DNA from: Tessaracoccus sp. MC1679 | GTDB taxonomy: Bacteria > Actinomycetota > Actinomycetes > Propionibacteriales > Propionibacteriaceae | Length of the DNA: 64,000 bases | Assembly (NCBI RefSeq): GCF_014164775.1 | Contig: NZ_JACJGB010000012.1 | Span: 16,846-80,845, forward strand | Direction of reading: 5' to 3' | Shown here: one piece after another, positions 43,757-53,041 of the stretch | Numbering within the stretch: position 1 is the first letter of the stretch | Layout of the letters: the number at the start of each line of letters is the position of its first letter | Position numbers and translations under genes: made by a program | The notes under the pieces: model-generated | What the model was told of the DNA's origin: nothing | Seen by the model: only the letters and a program-made list of their open reading frames with translations | Database searches by the model: none

Positions 43757-44045
43757 TCGCCGTTACTACCGCCCATAGGGTTACTGCCAGTATTGCTGGC
43801 AATCCCCAGCTAGAGACCCGCGACACGCCGGGGAATCCCCACCGCATCAGTACTAGTACCAATGCGGGTAGTGCCGCTCCCACTAGAGCCTCACCACCCG
43901 TCGCTGGGTCAAGCACACATTACCGCTACCACTACTAGTACTCATGACAGCAATAGTGCTATCGCCGTTGTGAGTACTAGTGGCGGTGACGGTAAGCGCC
44001 TGTTAGGTACGCCGCTACCACCGGCAGTAACTCTGATAGCGGTAT
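43757..44045. repeat. Iterated dyads upstream of parA: candidate centromere or origin
   Basis: This part of the 465-base gap (43741-44205) is rich in short motifs around GTRGTAGCGGYA: reverse copies at 43920-43930 and 44011-44022, and forward copies at 44035-44044 and, degenerate, 43982-43995. An imperfect inverted repeat pairs 43920-43943 with 43971-43995, including a 10-bp match gagtactagt. Palindromic tactagta recurs. The position between parA and the replication gene fits a parS-like centromere, a par operator or an origin. The remainder, to 44205, shows nothing. Confidence 0.55.
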
Positions 44046-44205
44046 TCAGCCGCGACTGGGGCTCGCGCGACCACGACAGTCCCACTGCCACTTTGTGCTG
44101 CCGCGCGGTGCTTCGCACCGCTTGCCTTCGAGGGCTGTGGCCGAGTCCGGCTCGTCGGCGGAGGGGTGGGTGGGAGAGTGGGGGGTGCATGGGTGTGGTT
44201 GGTGG

Positions 44206-46047
44206 TCAGGCTGCGAGGAGCAGCTGGAGGCGTGCTTGCCTGAAGGTGGCTCGACCGTCGGGTCGTCTCGGGTATTTGCCCCATTGGCTCCAGGGACCCT
44301 TGTCGCCGAGCGCGGGTTGATGGCGGTGTCGTTCTCTGGTGCGTTGGAGTTCCACGATCCACCAGCGCCACATCGCTTGTTCGACGCTGTAGGTGATTTC
44401 GCGTCTGGCGAGGGTTCCGTGGACGCCTCGGGCTTGGGCAAGGGCGTCGAGGTCGGCGTGGGGATTCAGGAGGCCGGCGTCGGCGAGGTCCTGGAGCGCC
44501 TCGGCTTGGGGTGGGGGAGTGTCGTCCCGGCGGGCGTAGGTGTTTCCTACTTCGACGCCGAGCCCCCGTCGCGTGAACAGGTCGTGTCGGACCGCCTCCT
44601 GGCGGGCGGTGAGGGTGGTGCGGAGGCGGTCGCGGGTGGTGCCTGTGGCCGGGGGCGGGGTGCGCGGTGGGACCGCTTGTGACCGAAGAGACTCCAGGGT
44701 GCTGTGGATATCTCGTTTGGGGTCGATGGTCCAGGTGGCGGCTTGGGTGCCGGCGGCGGGGATGACGAGTTGGATCCAGCCGTCTCCTCGGAGCCGGTGG
44801 AGCGCCAGGCGGGTGTTCTCACGGGAGATCCCGGTGCGGAGTGCGAGGTGGCGGATGGAGGCGTCGACGTCGGGGGTGACGGCGTCGAGGGCGATCAGGT
44901 GGAGGGCGTCGAGGACGCGGCGGTCTGTGGCGCCGTGGGTGCCGCTCCAGCGAGTGGGGGAGGCGTCGGCGCGCTGCTGCCTGCCCTCCACGTCGAGGGC
45001 GAGTGCCTCGGCGCGGGCCAGGAACGTGTGGTCGGAGCCGTGGCGGTCGCCGGTGGTGGCCACGACGGCGACCGCGCGGCGCCATTGCCGGATCAGGGTG
45101 GCGATCGGGGAGTGGGGGCCGGCGGTGGGGCGGGGGGTGCGATGGCCGGTGTGTGGATCGCGCAGGGTGCGGACGTGTTCCAGGCCGGGGGAGTGCACCA
45201 GGGCGATCACGTCGTCGAAGCGGCGGCGGGCACGTGCCATGGACAGCAGGATCGTGAACAGATGGGAGGAGGCGTCGACGGGGTACTGCCCGACCGCGGC
45301 CGACACCGCGGCCGGCAGGGGACGGAGGGCCCCGGCCAAGTAGGGGTGGCCATGGGAGTCGCGGGGGAGCCCTGCCACGACGTCGTCGTCGAGGCGAGTC
45401 AGTGCCGGGAGTGCGGCGACGTCTTCGGCGACCAGGTCCGCCAGCCGGTGGAGATCGTCAGCGGTGGTCGAGGCACGGGTCAGGACCTGCGCGTCACCGG
45501 CCACGATCCGGGAGGTACCGCCGGAGGCGTGGGGGGCGCCTGGGGGGCGGACGCAGCCGGTGACCAGGTTCCCCAGCGGGGCCCGGTCCAGGGTCGGGCA
45601 GGCCACCTTCACCCGATCCGTGACCGCCCACACCACCTCGGCGAGCACCCCGTCATACAGGGCCACCCAGATGTGCCACCCATGGCCGATGCCGCCAGAG
45701 GCGCACACTAGGTACTCGATGCCCACCTGATCCAGCCAGCCGGTGATCCTGTCCCGGTCCGCGGCCGCCTGCCGCGCGGCGGCCTCGGTCTTGCCGTCCA
45801 GGTCGAACGCGACCAGATGGAACAAGCCGTCGGTGTCGGTCAGGTGCACAGCCCACGGGGCCTCCGGCGCCGACCCATCAATCGACGCCCGGCCGATGTA
45901 CTGCGAGGAGAACCCGCCCGTAGCGTCAGGCAGCTGGACCCGAAGCGAGTCACGCGGCGAGATCGCCACCGCGAGGTCCCACGCCGCGACACGCGACACG
46001 CCGACCCCACGGGGGTAGGCAGAAACGACTTCACTGTCTATACTCAA
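44206..46047 (-). CDS. Replication initiator with primase-polymerase-like domain
   Basis: A 613-residue protein. I prefer the TTG at 46047, which has a full AGGAGG 8 bases before it, to the GTG opening of the frame at 46131. The N-terminal half has marks of archaeo-eukaryotic primases: the acidic pair in LVAFDLDGK and SGGIGHGWHIWVAL. From about residue 420 a winged helix (IRHLALRTGISRENTRLALH) appears, followed by a basic end (WSQWGKYPRRPDGRATF). This fits plasmid Rep/primase proteins that open and prime the origin. It lies beside the par repeats. Confidence 0.7.
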   Translation of the reverse strand: MSIDSEVVSAYPRGVGVSRVAAWDLAVAISPRDSLRVQLPDATGGFSSQYIGRASIDGSAPEAPWAVHLTDTDGLFHLVAFDLDGKTEAAARQAAADRDRITGWLDQVGIEYLVCASGGIGHGWHIWVALYDGVLAEVVWAVTDRVKVACPTLDRAPLGNLVTGCVRPPGAPHASGGTSRIVAGDAQVLTRASTTADDLHRLADLVAEDVAALPALTRLDDDVVAGLPRDSHGHPYLAGALRPLPAAVSAAVGQYPVDASSHLFTILLSMARARRRFDDVIALVHSPGLEHVRTLRDPHTGHRTPRPTAGPHSPIATLIRQWRRAVAVVATTGDRHGSDHTFLARAEALALDVEGRQQRADASPTRWSGTHGATDRRVLDALHLIALDAVTPDVDASIRHLALRTGISRENTRLALHRLRGDGWIQLVIPAAGTQAATWTIDPKRDIHSTLESLRSQAVPPRTPPPATGTTRDRLRTTLTARQEAVRHDLFTRRGLGVEVGNTYARRDDTPPPQAEALQDLADAGLLNPHADLDALAQARGVHGTLARREITYSVEQAMWRWWIVELQRTRERHRHQPALGDKGPWSQWGKYPRRPDGRATFRQARLQLLLAA

Positions 46048-46146
46048 CGACAAGACCTCCTCTCGGGTCCGGCCTAACGATTTGGTTTCGAGGGAAAGTC
46101 CTCCGGCAAGAGTTGGTAGCTCGAGCCTCACAACTTGATGACTTGT

Positions 46147-46172
46147 ACGAGCCCCGCGCCAACGGGGCTCGT
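46147..46172. terminator. Hairpin between RHH gene and rep
   Basis: 9-bp arms acgagcccc (46147-46155) and ggggctcgt (46164-46172) with an 8-base loop. It lies just after the stop of the minus-strand RHH gene and before rep on the same strand. It could therefore end the small-gene transcript and leave rep to its own promoter. No clear T run follows, so it is a likely but not certain terminator. Confidence 0.6.
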
Positions 46173-46188
46173 TGTCATTTCAGGGGGT

Positions 46189-46428
46189 TTACCCGGTCAT
46201 GGGCAGGGTCTCCTCCATGCGGTGGGGGTACTCCTCGGCCGGCCACCACACGGGCACGCCGTTGGCGTCGAGGGGCACGTTCTCAATGAGTCGCTGCACG
46301 AACAGCGACCTGGATGCGCCTGAAGCCGCCGCCAGCGCCGACAGGCGCTCATTCGCGACGGTCTCGATGGTCACACCAAACTGGATCGGGTTCACCATGG
46401 ACTTCCGGGGGCGACGAGGAGCACTCAT
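46189..46428 (-). CDS. RHH-type (CopG-like) repressor
   Basis: A 79-residue protein starting MSAPRRPRKS, with a basic arm and then PIQFGVTIETVANERLSALA and SRSLFVQRLIENV, the strand-helix-helix order of ribbon-helix-helix proteins. The ATG lies directly at the edge of a 24-bp perfect palindrome, with no ribosome site visible, so it is probably leaderless and autorepressed. It may set copy number or transfer by acting near rep. Confidence 0.68.
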   Translation of the reverse strand: MSAPRRPRKSMVNPIQFGVTIETVANERLSALAAASGASRSLFVQRLIENVPLDANGVPVWWPAEEYPHRMEETLPMTG

Positions 46429-46452
46429 GCGAATCACACTAGTGTGATTCGC
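46429..46452. promoter_or_regulatory. 24-bp perfect palindrome operator
   Basis: gcgaatcacact is followed directly by its exact inverse, ending one base before the start codon of the RHH gene. Such length is far beyond chance and the centre is actagt. It would cover the transcription start of the gene, so binding by its own dimeric product would block transcription. Confidence 0.8.
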
Positions 46453-46498
46453 TTAAGATTAACGGCGGCTTCGCGCGTGTCGCGGCACGAACTTTCGT

Positions 46499-46972
46499 CT
46501 ACCACAGCGGGAGTTGGACGCCGTGGCGGTGGGGGAGTGAGGCCAGATGCCGCGCAGCGGCTCCTGTATCGAGCTGTAGCAGGTTGCGCATCACCAGGCT
46601 CCGGTCGAACGAGGACGACGGGCCGATGTAGTTGCCGGCCGACACCGCACCCCGCGCGATCCAGTCCGTCTGGTTCCGCGACCTGGTCGACGCCACCACA
46701 TGACCTGGCCCGACCCGCTGACACAAAGGGTTGTCGCACTCATGCGCCAGCACCTCCACACCCACCAACGCCTCGAACCCTTCCGCCAGCGCGAACGCGA
46801 ATCTGTGTGCGACCACAGCGCGGCGAGGACCCAGCCAGAACCGGCCGTGGCCAGCGTTGCGGCTGATCGCCCCCGCCCACCACACACAGTCACTGCCCTG
46901 CAGCACCCGCAGCTTCGCCCGGAACCGGCCAACCAGCACCTCCGAAGCCAGATCCTCCGCCGTCACCGACAC
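46499..46972 (-). CDS. HNH-like endonuclease
   Basis: A 157-residue protein. The start is the GTG at 46972 behind GGAGGG. It shows CVWWAGAISRNAGHGRFW, then VAHRFAFAL and VLAHECDNPLCQRVGPGHV, the His, Cys-x4-Cys and His-Val spacing of small HNH/homing-type nucleases (His-Cys box). It may be a mobile nuclease carried by the element. It is followed closely by the RHH operator. Confidence 0.6.
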   Translation of the reverse strand: MSVTAEDLASEVLVGRFRAKLRVLQGSDCVWWAGAISRNAGHGRFWLGPRRAVVAHRFAFALAEGFEALVGVEVLAHECDNPLCQRVGPGHVVASTRSRNQTDWIARGAVSAGNYIGPSSSFDRSLVMRNLLQLDTGAAARHLASLPHRHGVQLPLW

Positions 46973-46986
46973 AACCCCACCCTCCG

Positions 46987-47319
46987 CTAGATGCCCGGCG
47001 CCAAGGACGCTGGCTCGGGGGCGGCCGCCGCATCGTGATGGTGGTGTTGCTGCAGGCGTCGGAGCCGGTTGGCCTCCCGGAGCTCCAGCCCACACAACGC
47101 CGCGGCCTCCGGAACCGACAAATCCTGGGTCAGGGCGTGCAGGGCCTGGCCGATCCGGCGCTCCGTGTCCTCCAACACCTGCTGCCGCTCCACCGCGGCC
47201 GCGGTCGCCACCAGCGCATGCTCCCGGATCCTGGACTCACGCGCTGCAGCCTCCTCACGGCGCCTCAGCAACTGCTCCTGCACCAGGCGGCGCGCTTCCA
47301 GACGTGGATTCTGTGCCAT
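46987..47319 (-). CDS. Small coiled-coil protein
   Basis: A 110-residue protein with a strong AGGAGG site before the ATG at 47319. Most of it is a highly charged helix (RRLVQEQLLRRREEAAARES), with a helix-turn-helix-like end (LSVPEAAALCGLELREANR) and a His-rich tail. Unknown role. It is the first gene of the short run leading to the HNH and RHH genes. Confidence 0.6.
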   Translation of the reverse strand: MAQNPRLEARRLVQEQLLRRREEAAARESRIREHALVATAAAVERQQVLEDTERRIGQALHALTQDLSVPEAAALCGLELREANRLRRLQQHHHHDAAAAPEPASLAPGI

Positions 47320-47606
47320 CACTCGATACCTCCTCGTCGTGGGGCTCTGATTCCTGGCCCCATCGAATACAGAGGAACCCGAGCCCCACACCATCACAGC
47401 GTCACGACACTTTCGGTCGAGTTCATGGAGGCCAACTGGCGTTGGCATCACCGCCTTGCGCGTCACGAGACGAATCGCGGGTCTGGCAGGAGCTCGAGAT
47501 GGCCCGTCGAGTTCGAGTGGCCATCACCCACCGACCGCGGGTGGCGCTCTCTGATGCCATCATGGGCACCTGAGTCACATGAGCAACGTTTCGATTGGTG
47601 GACTAG

Positions 47607-50600
47607 ATGCTTGACCCGGGTGGGGGCGGGGACCATCCCTTCGCAACGGGCGGCGGAGGGAACGATTTTGAGGCCAGGGTAGCGACCTTGCGTGCCGTCG
47701 ACCTGTTGGCCGGAGATCGCACCAGCTACGGAGGGAAGATCTCGAGGATAGCTCTGCAATCAGGTCCAGCGGGGTTCGATGACCAGTGCCTCACGATTGA
47801 GTTGCCTGCGGGCAGCAGTCGCATCGTCCATACGCAGTGTCGTCACCGGGTGACCTTCAGCGAGAAGAACGAAGCCTTCAGGGCTCTCATGAGCCGAGCA
47901 ATCACGGCAGTCGAAAGCGACGAAACTGAATACCTGAGCGGGCTACGTCGTCTCTGTGTCGTCGTCGACGTCTCGTCGCCAGCACATCAGGAGACGCAGC
48001 AGCTATGCGAGCTCGCGAGACGGGACCCAGACGCCACGCGGTTCATTGAGGGGATAAGGCGACGAGGCGGAGAGGCCGCGAAACGATGGCAAGCATTCGT
48101 CGCTGGCAGCGACGGCTCCGAAGAGACGGCTCAGAAGATCCTCCAAGTACTGGAGATCCACGCGGTTGCGGTGAGAGATGGGCAGAGGGATTGGATTGAC
48201 GCGCTGAATCGGCTCGCGCGCCTCTGGGTGCCAGCTGACGACATGAAGGCTGACCGTGCCCTGCACGCTCTACATTCCAGCCTCATCACTCTGAACACTG
48301 TGGCTGGCTATATCGACCATCAGGTCCTCGCGAGCCAGCCATCGCTTGGACTTCCGGCCAACCTCTCGAGCCACACCCGCAGGGACAAACTTCACCAAGC
48401 TCGCAGAGAGGGAACGGCTCGTGTCTCCGCCCGACTTCAGGCAATCGGCTTGCCGGAAGACGAGGCAGACCAGCTAGCGATCGAAATACTCGACCGGCCC
48501 GCGCTGAGTCTCCCCGATCGCAAGACCTTCCTGACTGGCCCGATGGGGGCCGGTAAGTCAACCGAGGCTGAGCGACAGCACCGTAGAGCGATCGACGAAG
48601 CGCTAGAGAGCCCTTCAGCCCCCATCCCCGTCTTCCTTCCGGCGTGGAGTCTTCTCACGGGGCCGCTCTTGCCGCATCTTGAGCAGAACTGGGCAGGCAT
48701 AGCCGATTTAGGCCGAGTCGGAGTACACCTAGTTATTGACGGACTCGACGAGGCGGGTCTCCGGTACGACGAAGTTTCTTTCAGGGCCGCGGGAGTCCTG
48801 GCAGACAACCCGCAGAGTCGACTGATAGCGGTTGGCCGCCCTGAGATCCCCGAAACCCAAACGGCAAGGATGGTGCATCTCCCAGAACCCGACCATAATG
48901 AGATGAATCACTTGGCTCGACAGATAGACCCCTCTCTCATGAGCCTGCCACCTTGGCTTGGGGATCAAGACCTGCGCCATCCACTATTCGCCATCCGATA
49001 CGCACTAGATCACCGCGAGCGAGGTCTGGCGCCTACCACTCGGCACGGGCTGATCGAATCGGTTGCCCGCCACGCCACACAGGATCTCGACGACGACAAG
49101 TCATTCGAACTGCTCATGAGCCTAGCGACCCTCGTGACGGACCGCGGAGGCAGCCCAGTCCCGCTAACAACTCTGCATGCGACGCCCCCCGAAGTCCAGA
49201 GACTAGCCCGCAGCCGGATCTGCATGCTCTCAAACCAAGGACTGAGCTTCCAGGTGGCCGCACTGACTGAATACTTCGGCGCAGAAGCTCTCAGGAGGAC
49301 ACCTGATCTCTTAGGCAGGGTACTGGGTAGCGTCTCGTCACTGGATAACTGGCGATACCCCATCCTCTACCTGGCTTCGAGCAGCCAAGCCGAGGGTCTG
49401 GACGCGCTCCTGGTGCGGCTCTGCGATGACGCTCCAGGAGTAGCCGGTTGGGTCATGAGCAACCTTCCCAAGGACCAAGAACTCGTGGGTGGCGCTCCGG
49501 GCGTCATCGCAGATGTGAAGGACATCGTCCCTCGCGTTCGGAAGGCACTGGTTCGGTGTCTCAGTCCCTTCAAGCCCTTGGCAGACCGATGGCTGTCCGC
49601 CGGCAAGCCGCCAGCTCTCCGCGCCTGGAGCGCCAACGGCAGTTACAGCCTGCAGTGGCACGGAGGTGCCCCCGCTGGCACGGTGGAGTACTCCCAACCT
49701 GTCCCGTTCGAGATCGCGATATCCGACGACTCCTGGTACCGGACGAACTACGGACGGCTCGACGAGGAGGGCCGCTGGCCATGGCATCTGGCTTTCACCT
49801 GGGTACATGGCGAGTTGATGAGCGAGTTGGAGGGACTAAAACTAGTCCGATACCTGCCTGCCGCGAGGGCAGAGCTCGCATGGGCCTACGCGAATGCCAT
49901 GGTCGGCAGAAGCGGATTCGGAGGTGTGCCAGTCGACGTCGCCGAGATGAAGACGATCCTGACCCAGATTCGTGACGCGGTGTCCAGACATGACACCAGC
50001 GACGTACGGCCCCAGGACGTGCAGTTCCAGAACGGACTGAATCTTGCCGAAGCCGAGCACTTTGTGGCTGAAGTGGAAGCCCAAGACCTCGTCAGCGTCT
50101 CCGATCCCTGGCCGTCGCCAGACACCACGGGCACCAGAGCTCACCTCTTCTACACCCCCAGTCAACTGGAGAAGAGACTGGAACTGACATCGTTGAACGG
50201 ACTCCAGATCTACACCGAACTAGTGGACCAGTCGTTCCCTACCCTTGCGCGAGAACTCAGAACCAGTCATTCAATACCGGCGCTGGTAGAAGGACACTCC
50301 GTTTCCACGCCGACCGGCAACTGGAATGAAGACGTGGCCTTCCGATGGAGAATCGTGGAGGCGCGCTCGAGTCGCAACGAGAGCAGGTGGCTCCTTGGAC
50401 GGACCAGCGCGGATGATCCTCCCGACCAGGCGGTGAACTTCTCTTCACCGGGGTACGGGTGGAGCCGCAACATCTTTGGCACCTCGATCACCCCTTCAAT
50501 CGACTTCGCACTAGACCTATTGGCTGAGGATCTTCAACAACTCGGATGGGCAGGCCACACCAGCCGAAGACTGCGCCGCCAAACGCCACCACCACCCAGT

Positions 50601-50717
50601 ATGGCGGAATGCGACCACAAGAGCCCGGGTTCTACAATGCCCTCATGCTCGCCAGGATTGACGGCCTCTCAGGATGCGTTTAAGGGTCATCAGTCTCGGC
50701 AGCAGCCTACGGCCTGA
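47607..50717 (+). CDS. Predicted nuclease-NACHT-like NTPase, candidate antiphage effector
   Basis: A 1036-residue protein. The N-terminus (GGNDFEARVATLRAVDLLAG, GFDDQCLTIEL, IVHTQCRHRVTF) follows the Cap4/Mrr-like endonuclease fold, with QCR where Q-x-K is expected. The NTPase has Walker A FLTGPMGAGKSTEAE near residue 310 and Walker B VHLVIDGLDEAG near 375, the DGLDE form used by NACHT/STAND proteins. The C-terminal half is long and unrecognised and could sense a phage product. It is the only large plus-strand gene in the defence island, with no clear ribosome site. Confidence 0.65.
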   Translation: MLDPGGGGDHPFATGGGGNDFEARVATLRAVDLLAGDRTSYGGKISRIALQSGPAGFDDQCLTIELPAGSSRIVHTQCRHRVTFSEKNEAFRALMSRAITAVESDETEYLSGLRRLCVVVDVSSPAHQETQQLCELARRDPDATRFIEGIRRRGGEAAKRWQAFVAGSDGSEETAQKILQVLEIHAVAVRDGQRDWIDALNRLARLWVPADDMKADRALHALHSSLITLNTVAGYIDHQVLASQPSLGLPANLSSHTRRDKLHQARREGTARVSARLQAIGLPEDEADQLAIEILDRPALSLPDRKTFLTGPMGAGKSTEAERQHRRAIDEALESPSAPIPVFLPAWSLLTGPLLPHLEQNWAGIADLGRVGVHLVIDGLDEAGLRYDEVSFRAAGVLADNPQSRLIAVGRPEIPETQTARMVHLPEPDHNEMNHLARQIDPSLMSLPPWLGDQDLRHPLFAIRYALDHRERGLAPTTRHGLIESVARHATQDLDDDKSFELLMSLATLVTDRGGSPVPLTTLHATPPEVQRLARSRICMLSNQGLSFQVAALTEYFGAEALRRTPDLLGRVLGSVSSLDNWRYPILYLASSSQAEGLDALLVRLCDDAPGVAGWVMSNLPKDQELVGGAPGVIADVKDIVPRVRKALVRCLSPFKPLADRWLSAGKPPALRAWSANGSYSLQWHGGAPAGTVEYSQPVPFEIAISDDSWYRTNYGRLDEEGRWPWHLAFTWVHGELMSELEGLKLVRYLPAARAELAWAYANAMVGRSGFGGVPVDVAEMKTILTQIRDAVSRHDTSDVRPQDVQFQNGLNLAEAEHFVAEVEAQDLVSVSDPWPSPDTTGTRAHLFYTPSQLEKRLELTSLNGLQIYTELVDQSFPTLARELRTSHSIPALVEGHSVSTPTGNWNEDVAFRWRIVEARSSRNESRWLLGRTSADDPPDQAVNFSSPGYGWSRNIFGTSITPSIDFALDLLAEDLQQLGWAGHTSRRLRRQTPPPPSMAECDHKSPGSTMPSCSPGLTASQDAFKGHQSRQQPTA

Positions 50718-50913
50718 TTACCCCTGATTCCGGTGATCGAACAGTCCAAGACCGCCGCGCGGCATTGACGAGATGGGGTCGCCGACGCAGGATGGTTTCA
50801 ACGTTGCCTTCCGCCAACGACTCGTGCCCTGAGGCTGGGACCTGGACAACCATTCGAACGCCACGGCCAACTAGGTGGCGCGCTTACAGAGTGGCATCGG
50901 ACTACAACTCCGA

Positions 50914-51121
50914 TCAGCTCGGCAGGTACCCTCCCCAGGCGAGGTAGTTCCGGATGGCTTCCTCTGCTGACGCGCCTTCGAACCGGTGTCTGTGGGCATC
51001 GACCATCCGCCCCTTCGTCTCCCAGCACCCGTCCACGGGCTCGGTTGTGGCGATGGGTACGCCAGACCTTGAATAGGTGATCCAGTGATCGCCGAGGGGG
51101 CACCGTCAGGTAGCCAGCCAT
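50914..51121 (-). pseudogene. Small gene with a one-base frameshift
   Basis: The ATG at 51121 has a good AAAGGA site and reads MAGYLTVP, then loses frame at a run of five C (minus strand; G run about 51096-51100). The +1 frame continues in convincing protein: GDHWITYSRSGVPIATTEPV, then GASAEEAIRNYLAWGGYLPS and a stop at 50914. With one C fewer it would be an intact gene of about 68 residues. This may be a real mutation or a sequencing error. Function unknown. Confidence 0.6.
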
Positions 51122-51201
51122 CGTCGTTGTCCTTTCCGTGAGGCTAGGTGCCTCACCATGAATGGATATATCGGCCGCTGTCCGGCAGCAAGAATGAAGC
51201 T

Positions 51202-51696
51202 CTAGCTTGGCCTTTCGTGGACGTCGCTAGAGAGCATTCCTCGACACGCCTCGCGGTACCCGGCCAAAGCTCGGCTGTAACCCTCCCAACTGTCCTTCTG
51301 ACCGCTGAACACATCGAAGACGGATTGTCGGAGCCGGTCAGCCGTCAAGACCACGGGTGGTGTCGCCAACATTACTACTCGTGCATGAGCTGCCAAGAGC
51401 CCGCTGAATTCGTGGTCGTCAACGAAGTTGACGGCGCTCACACGATGTTCATTTTCAAGCGCCGCCATCCAGTCAGTTTCCTTCTCCGCGGCTCTGTCAA
51501 ATTCGATTGCCGCGTCTCTTCGGTCCTCATACCTGCTTTCCAGTGCAGCAAATCGACGCCGTTCGCGTTCCTCCCCGAGCTGGCGCAAATTCATGCGCTC
51601 CGCGTGACGATTGGCCACCATAAGCGTGATCAGTGAAGCGAGCACAGTCACTGCTGCAACCAGCACGGGCGAACCAAGAAGTGCGACAACGTCCAT
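51202..51696 (-). CDS. Membrane-anchored hypothetical protein
   Basis: A 164-residue protein from the ATG at 51696. One N-terminal helix (VVALLGSPVLVAAVTVLASLITLMV) is followed by a charged coiled coil (NLRQLGEERERRRFAALES) and a soluble end. This anchor-plus-coil layout is frequent in unclassified defence-linked proteins. The 260 bases between it and the SIR2 gene hold nothing I recognise. Confidence 0.6.
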   Translation of the reverse strand: MDVVALLGSPVLVAAVTVLASLITLMVANRHAERMNLRQLGEERERRRFAALESRYEDRRDAAIEFDRAAEKETDWMAALENEHRVSAVNFVDDHEFSGLLAAHARVVMLATPPVVLTADRLRQSVFDVFSGQKDSWEGYSRALAGYREACRGMLSSDVHERPS

Positions 51697-51957
51697 GGGA
51701 AAGCAAGTTATCAGAGGACCGCCCAATGGGGTCGTCGCCGCCTGGGCCTTCGCACGATTCGGCCAGCAGCTAGTTCAGGGATTCAGCGCTGCGAGCTGGG
51801 AGCGCCCGGGAACTCACCAGGGCCCCTTGCCGCCTGCGGTCCCTCCATAGCTGATGGCTGGCTCCGCACGCTTCTGAGAGAATCAGGAAGGAGATGACGC
51901 ATCCTAGCTCCAGATGGGTCGCTGCCGACTGCTGCTTCTCTGACTACGCACGATGCT

Positions 51958-53040
51958 TCATGGACGCAGCAGGCGCTCCAGCCCGTGCGCTGCGGCCTCG
52001 CGGTGAAACTGGACCATGGGCTTACGCGACCACCAGGAAGATGGGCCCGGGCAACCTACGTTCTGCTCGGTGGCGTAGTTCACAAGATCTTCCAGCAGGC
52101 TACCTGGCTCACCCATGACATCCTCGTGGTGCTCCGGTACGCCGGGGTCTATGACGTCGAGCGTTCTCGGAGGCCGTTGTTCGAGCCAGTCAACGATCAC
52201 ACGGTTGATGTGCTTATCGCGGAACGAGTAGCCCACCACGACGAGGCGGTCGGTGGACTCCATCCACCGGGAGAACTCCATGAGCATCGCGAGAAACGGG
52301 CCGTCTGCTCGAAGCTTCCCTTGGACACCGAAAACGAGTCCTGGGATCTCTAGCGCGTGCGAGCCTGTGCCGCGCAGGGAATCGCCGTGCGTGAACAGGG
52401 GATCGCCAGCACGAGCCGCACCGCCTAGCGTGGTCACCACTGGCTGCCAGTTGATGGAGCCATGGAGCTTGAGGAGATGCACTGGCTCCTGTCCCCAGGT
52501 CCAGTGGAATCCGCCTGTCCAAGCTTCGATGCCGTCGCTCAGTTCGATGGCCGCAGCGCTGGCTGCCTGCTCCAGGCACAGGTCGTAGTTCAGGGTGGCG
52601 ATCCGGCAGGGTGGGTCGCTGAACAAAGGCTGCAGGTAGTCCGGCGAGTTCGTGGGCTTCAGAACATGCTGGAGTGCGTCGAGCATGGCTTCGCCGAGCG
52701 CGGCGTAGGTCTGGGCCCAGTCGAGGGGCTGGCGCGTGACGGCCGGAGAGTTCCACCCGGCGATGAACGGGGCTATCGGCGAACTGTCACCCACAGCAAG
52801 CATCTCGACCGTGGTGAAGAGCGCTTCGACGTCCACGGTGGATGCCTGTAGGCCACGGCTCAGAGCGGTCTGACAGAGCCTCGACGCGGTCTCCTTGCCG
52901 AGCCGGACCAGAGCGTCGTCTGCCCCGTCCCGCAGTTCCAGGTAGTCGATGATGTCGGCGGTCAACCTGACGGCACCTGGGACTCCTGCCTCGACAGAAG
53001 CGCCAGCGCCAAGCAGCACTGTCCTGCGGGTCGCTGTCAT
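51958..53040 (-). CDS. SIR2-like protein, candidate NAD-depleting effector
   Basis: A 360-residue SIR2-family protein. Nucleotide-binding motif VLLGAGASVEAGVPGA starts at residue 9, TLNYDLCLEQA supplies the conserved Asn-Asp, LLKLHGSINW the catalytic His, and VGYSFRDKHINRVI closes the fold. There are no zinc cysteines as in deacetylases. SIR2 proteins of this kind kill by NAD hydrolysis in Thoeris-, DSR- and SIR2-Ago-type defences. It begins one base after the type ISP gene's stop, so the two are made together. Confidence 0.83.
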   Translation of the reverse strand: MTATRRTVLLGAGASVEAGVPGAVRLTADIIDYLELRDGADDALVRLGKETASRLCQTALSRGLQASTVDVEALFTTVEMLAVGDSSPIAPFIAGWNSPAVTRQPLDWAQTYAALGEAMLDALQHVLKPTNSPDYLQPLFSDPPCRIATLNYDLCLEQAASAAAIELSDGIEAWTGGFHWTWGQEPVHLLKLHGSINWQPVVTTLGGAARAGDPLFTHGDSLRGTGSHALEIPGLVFGVQGKLRADGPFLAMLMEFSRWMESTDRLVVVGYSFRDKHINRVIVDWLEQRPPRTLDVIDPGVPEHHEDVMGEPGSLLEDLVNYATEQNVGCPGPSSWWSRKPMVQFHREAAAHGLERLLRP

Positions 53041-53041
53041 C

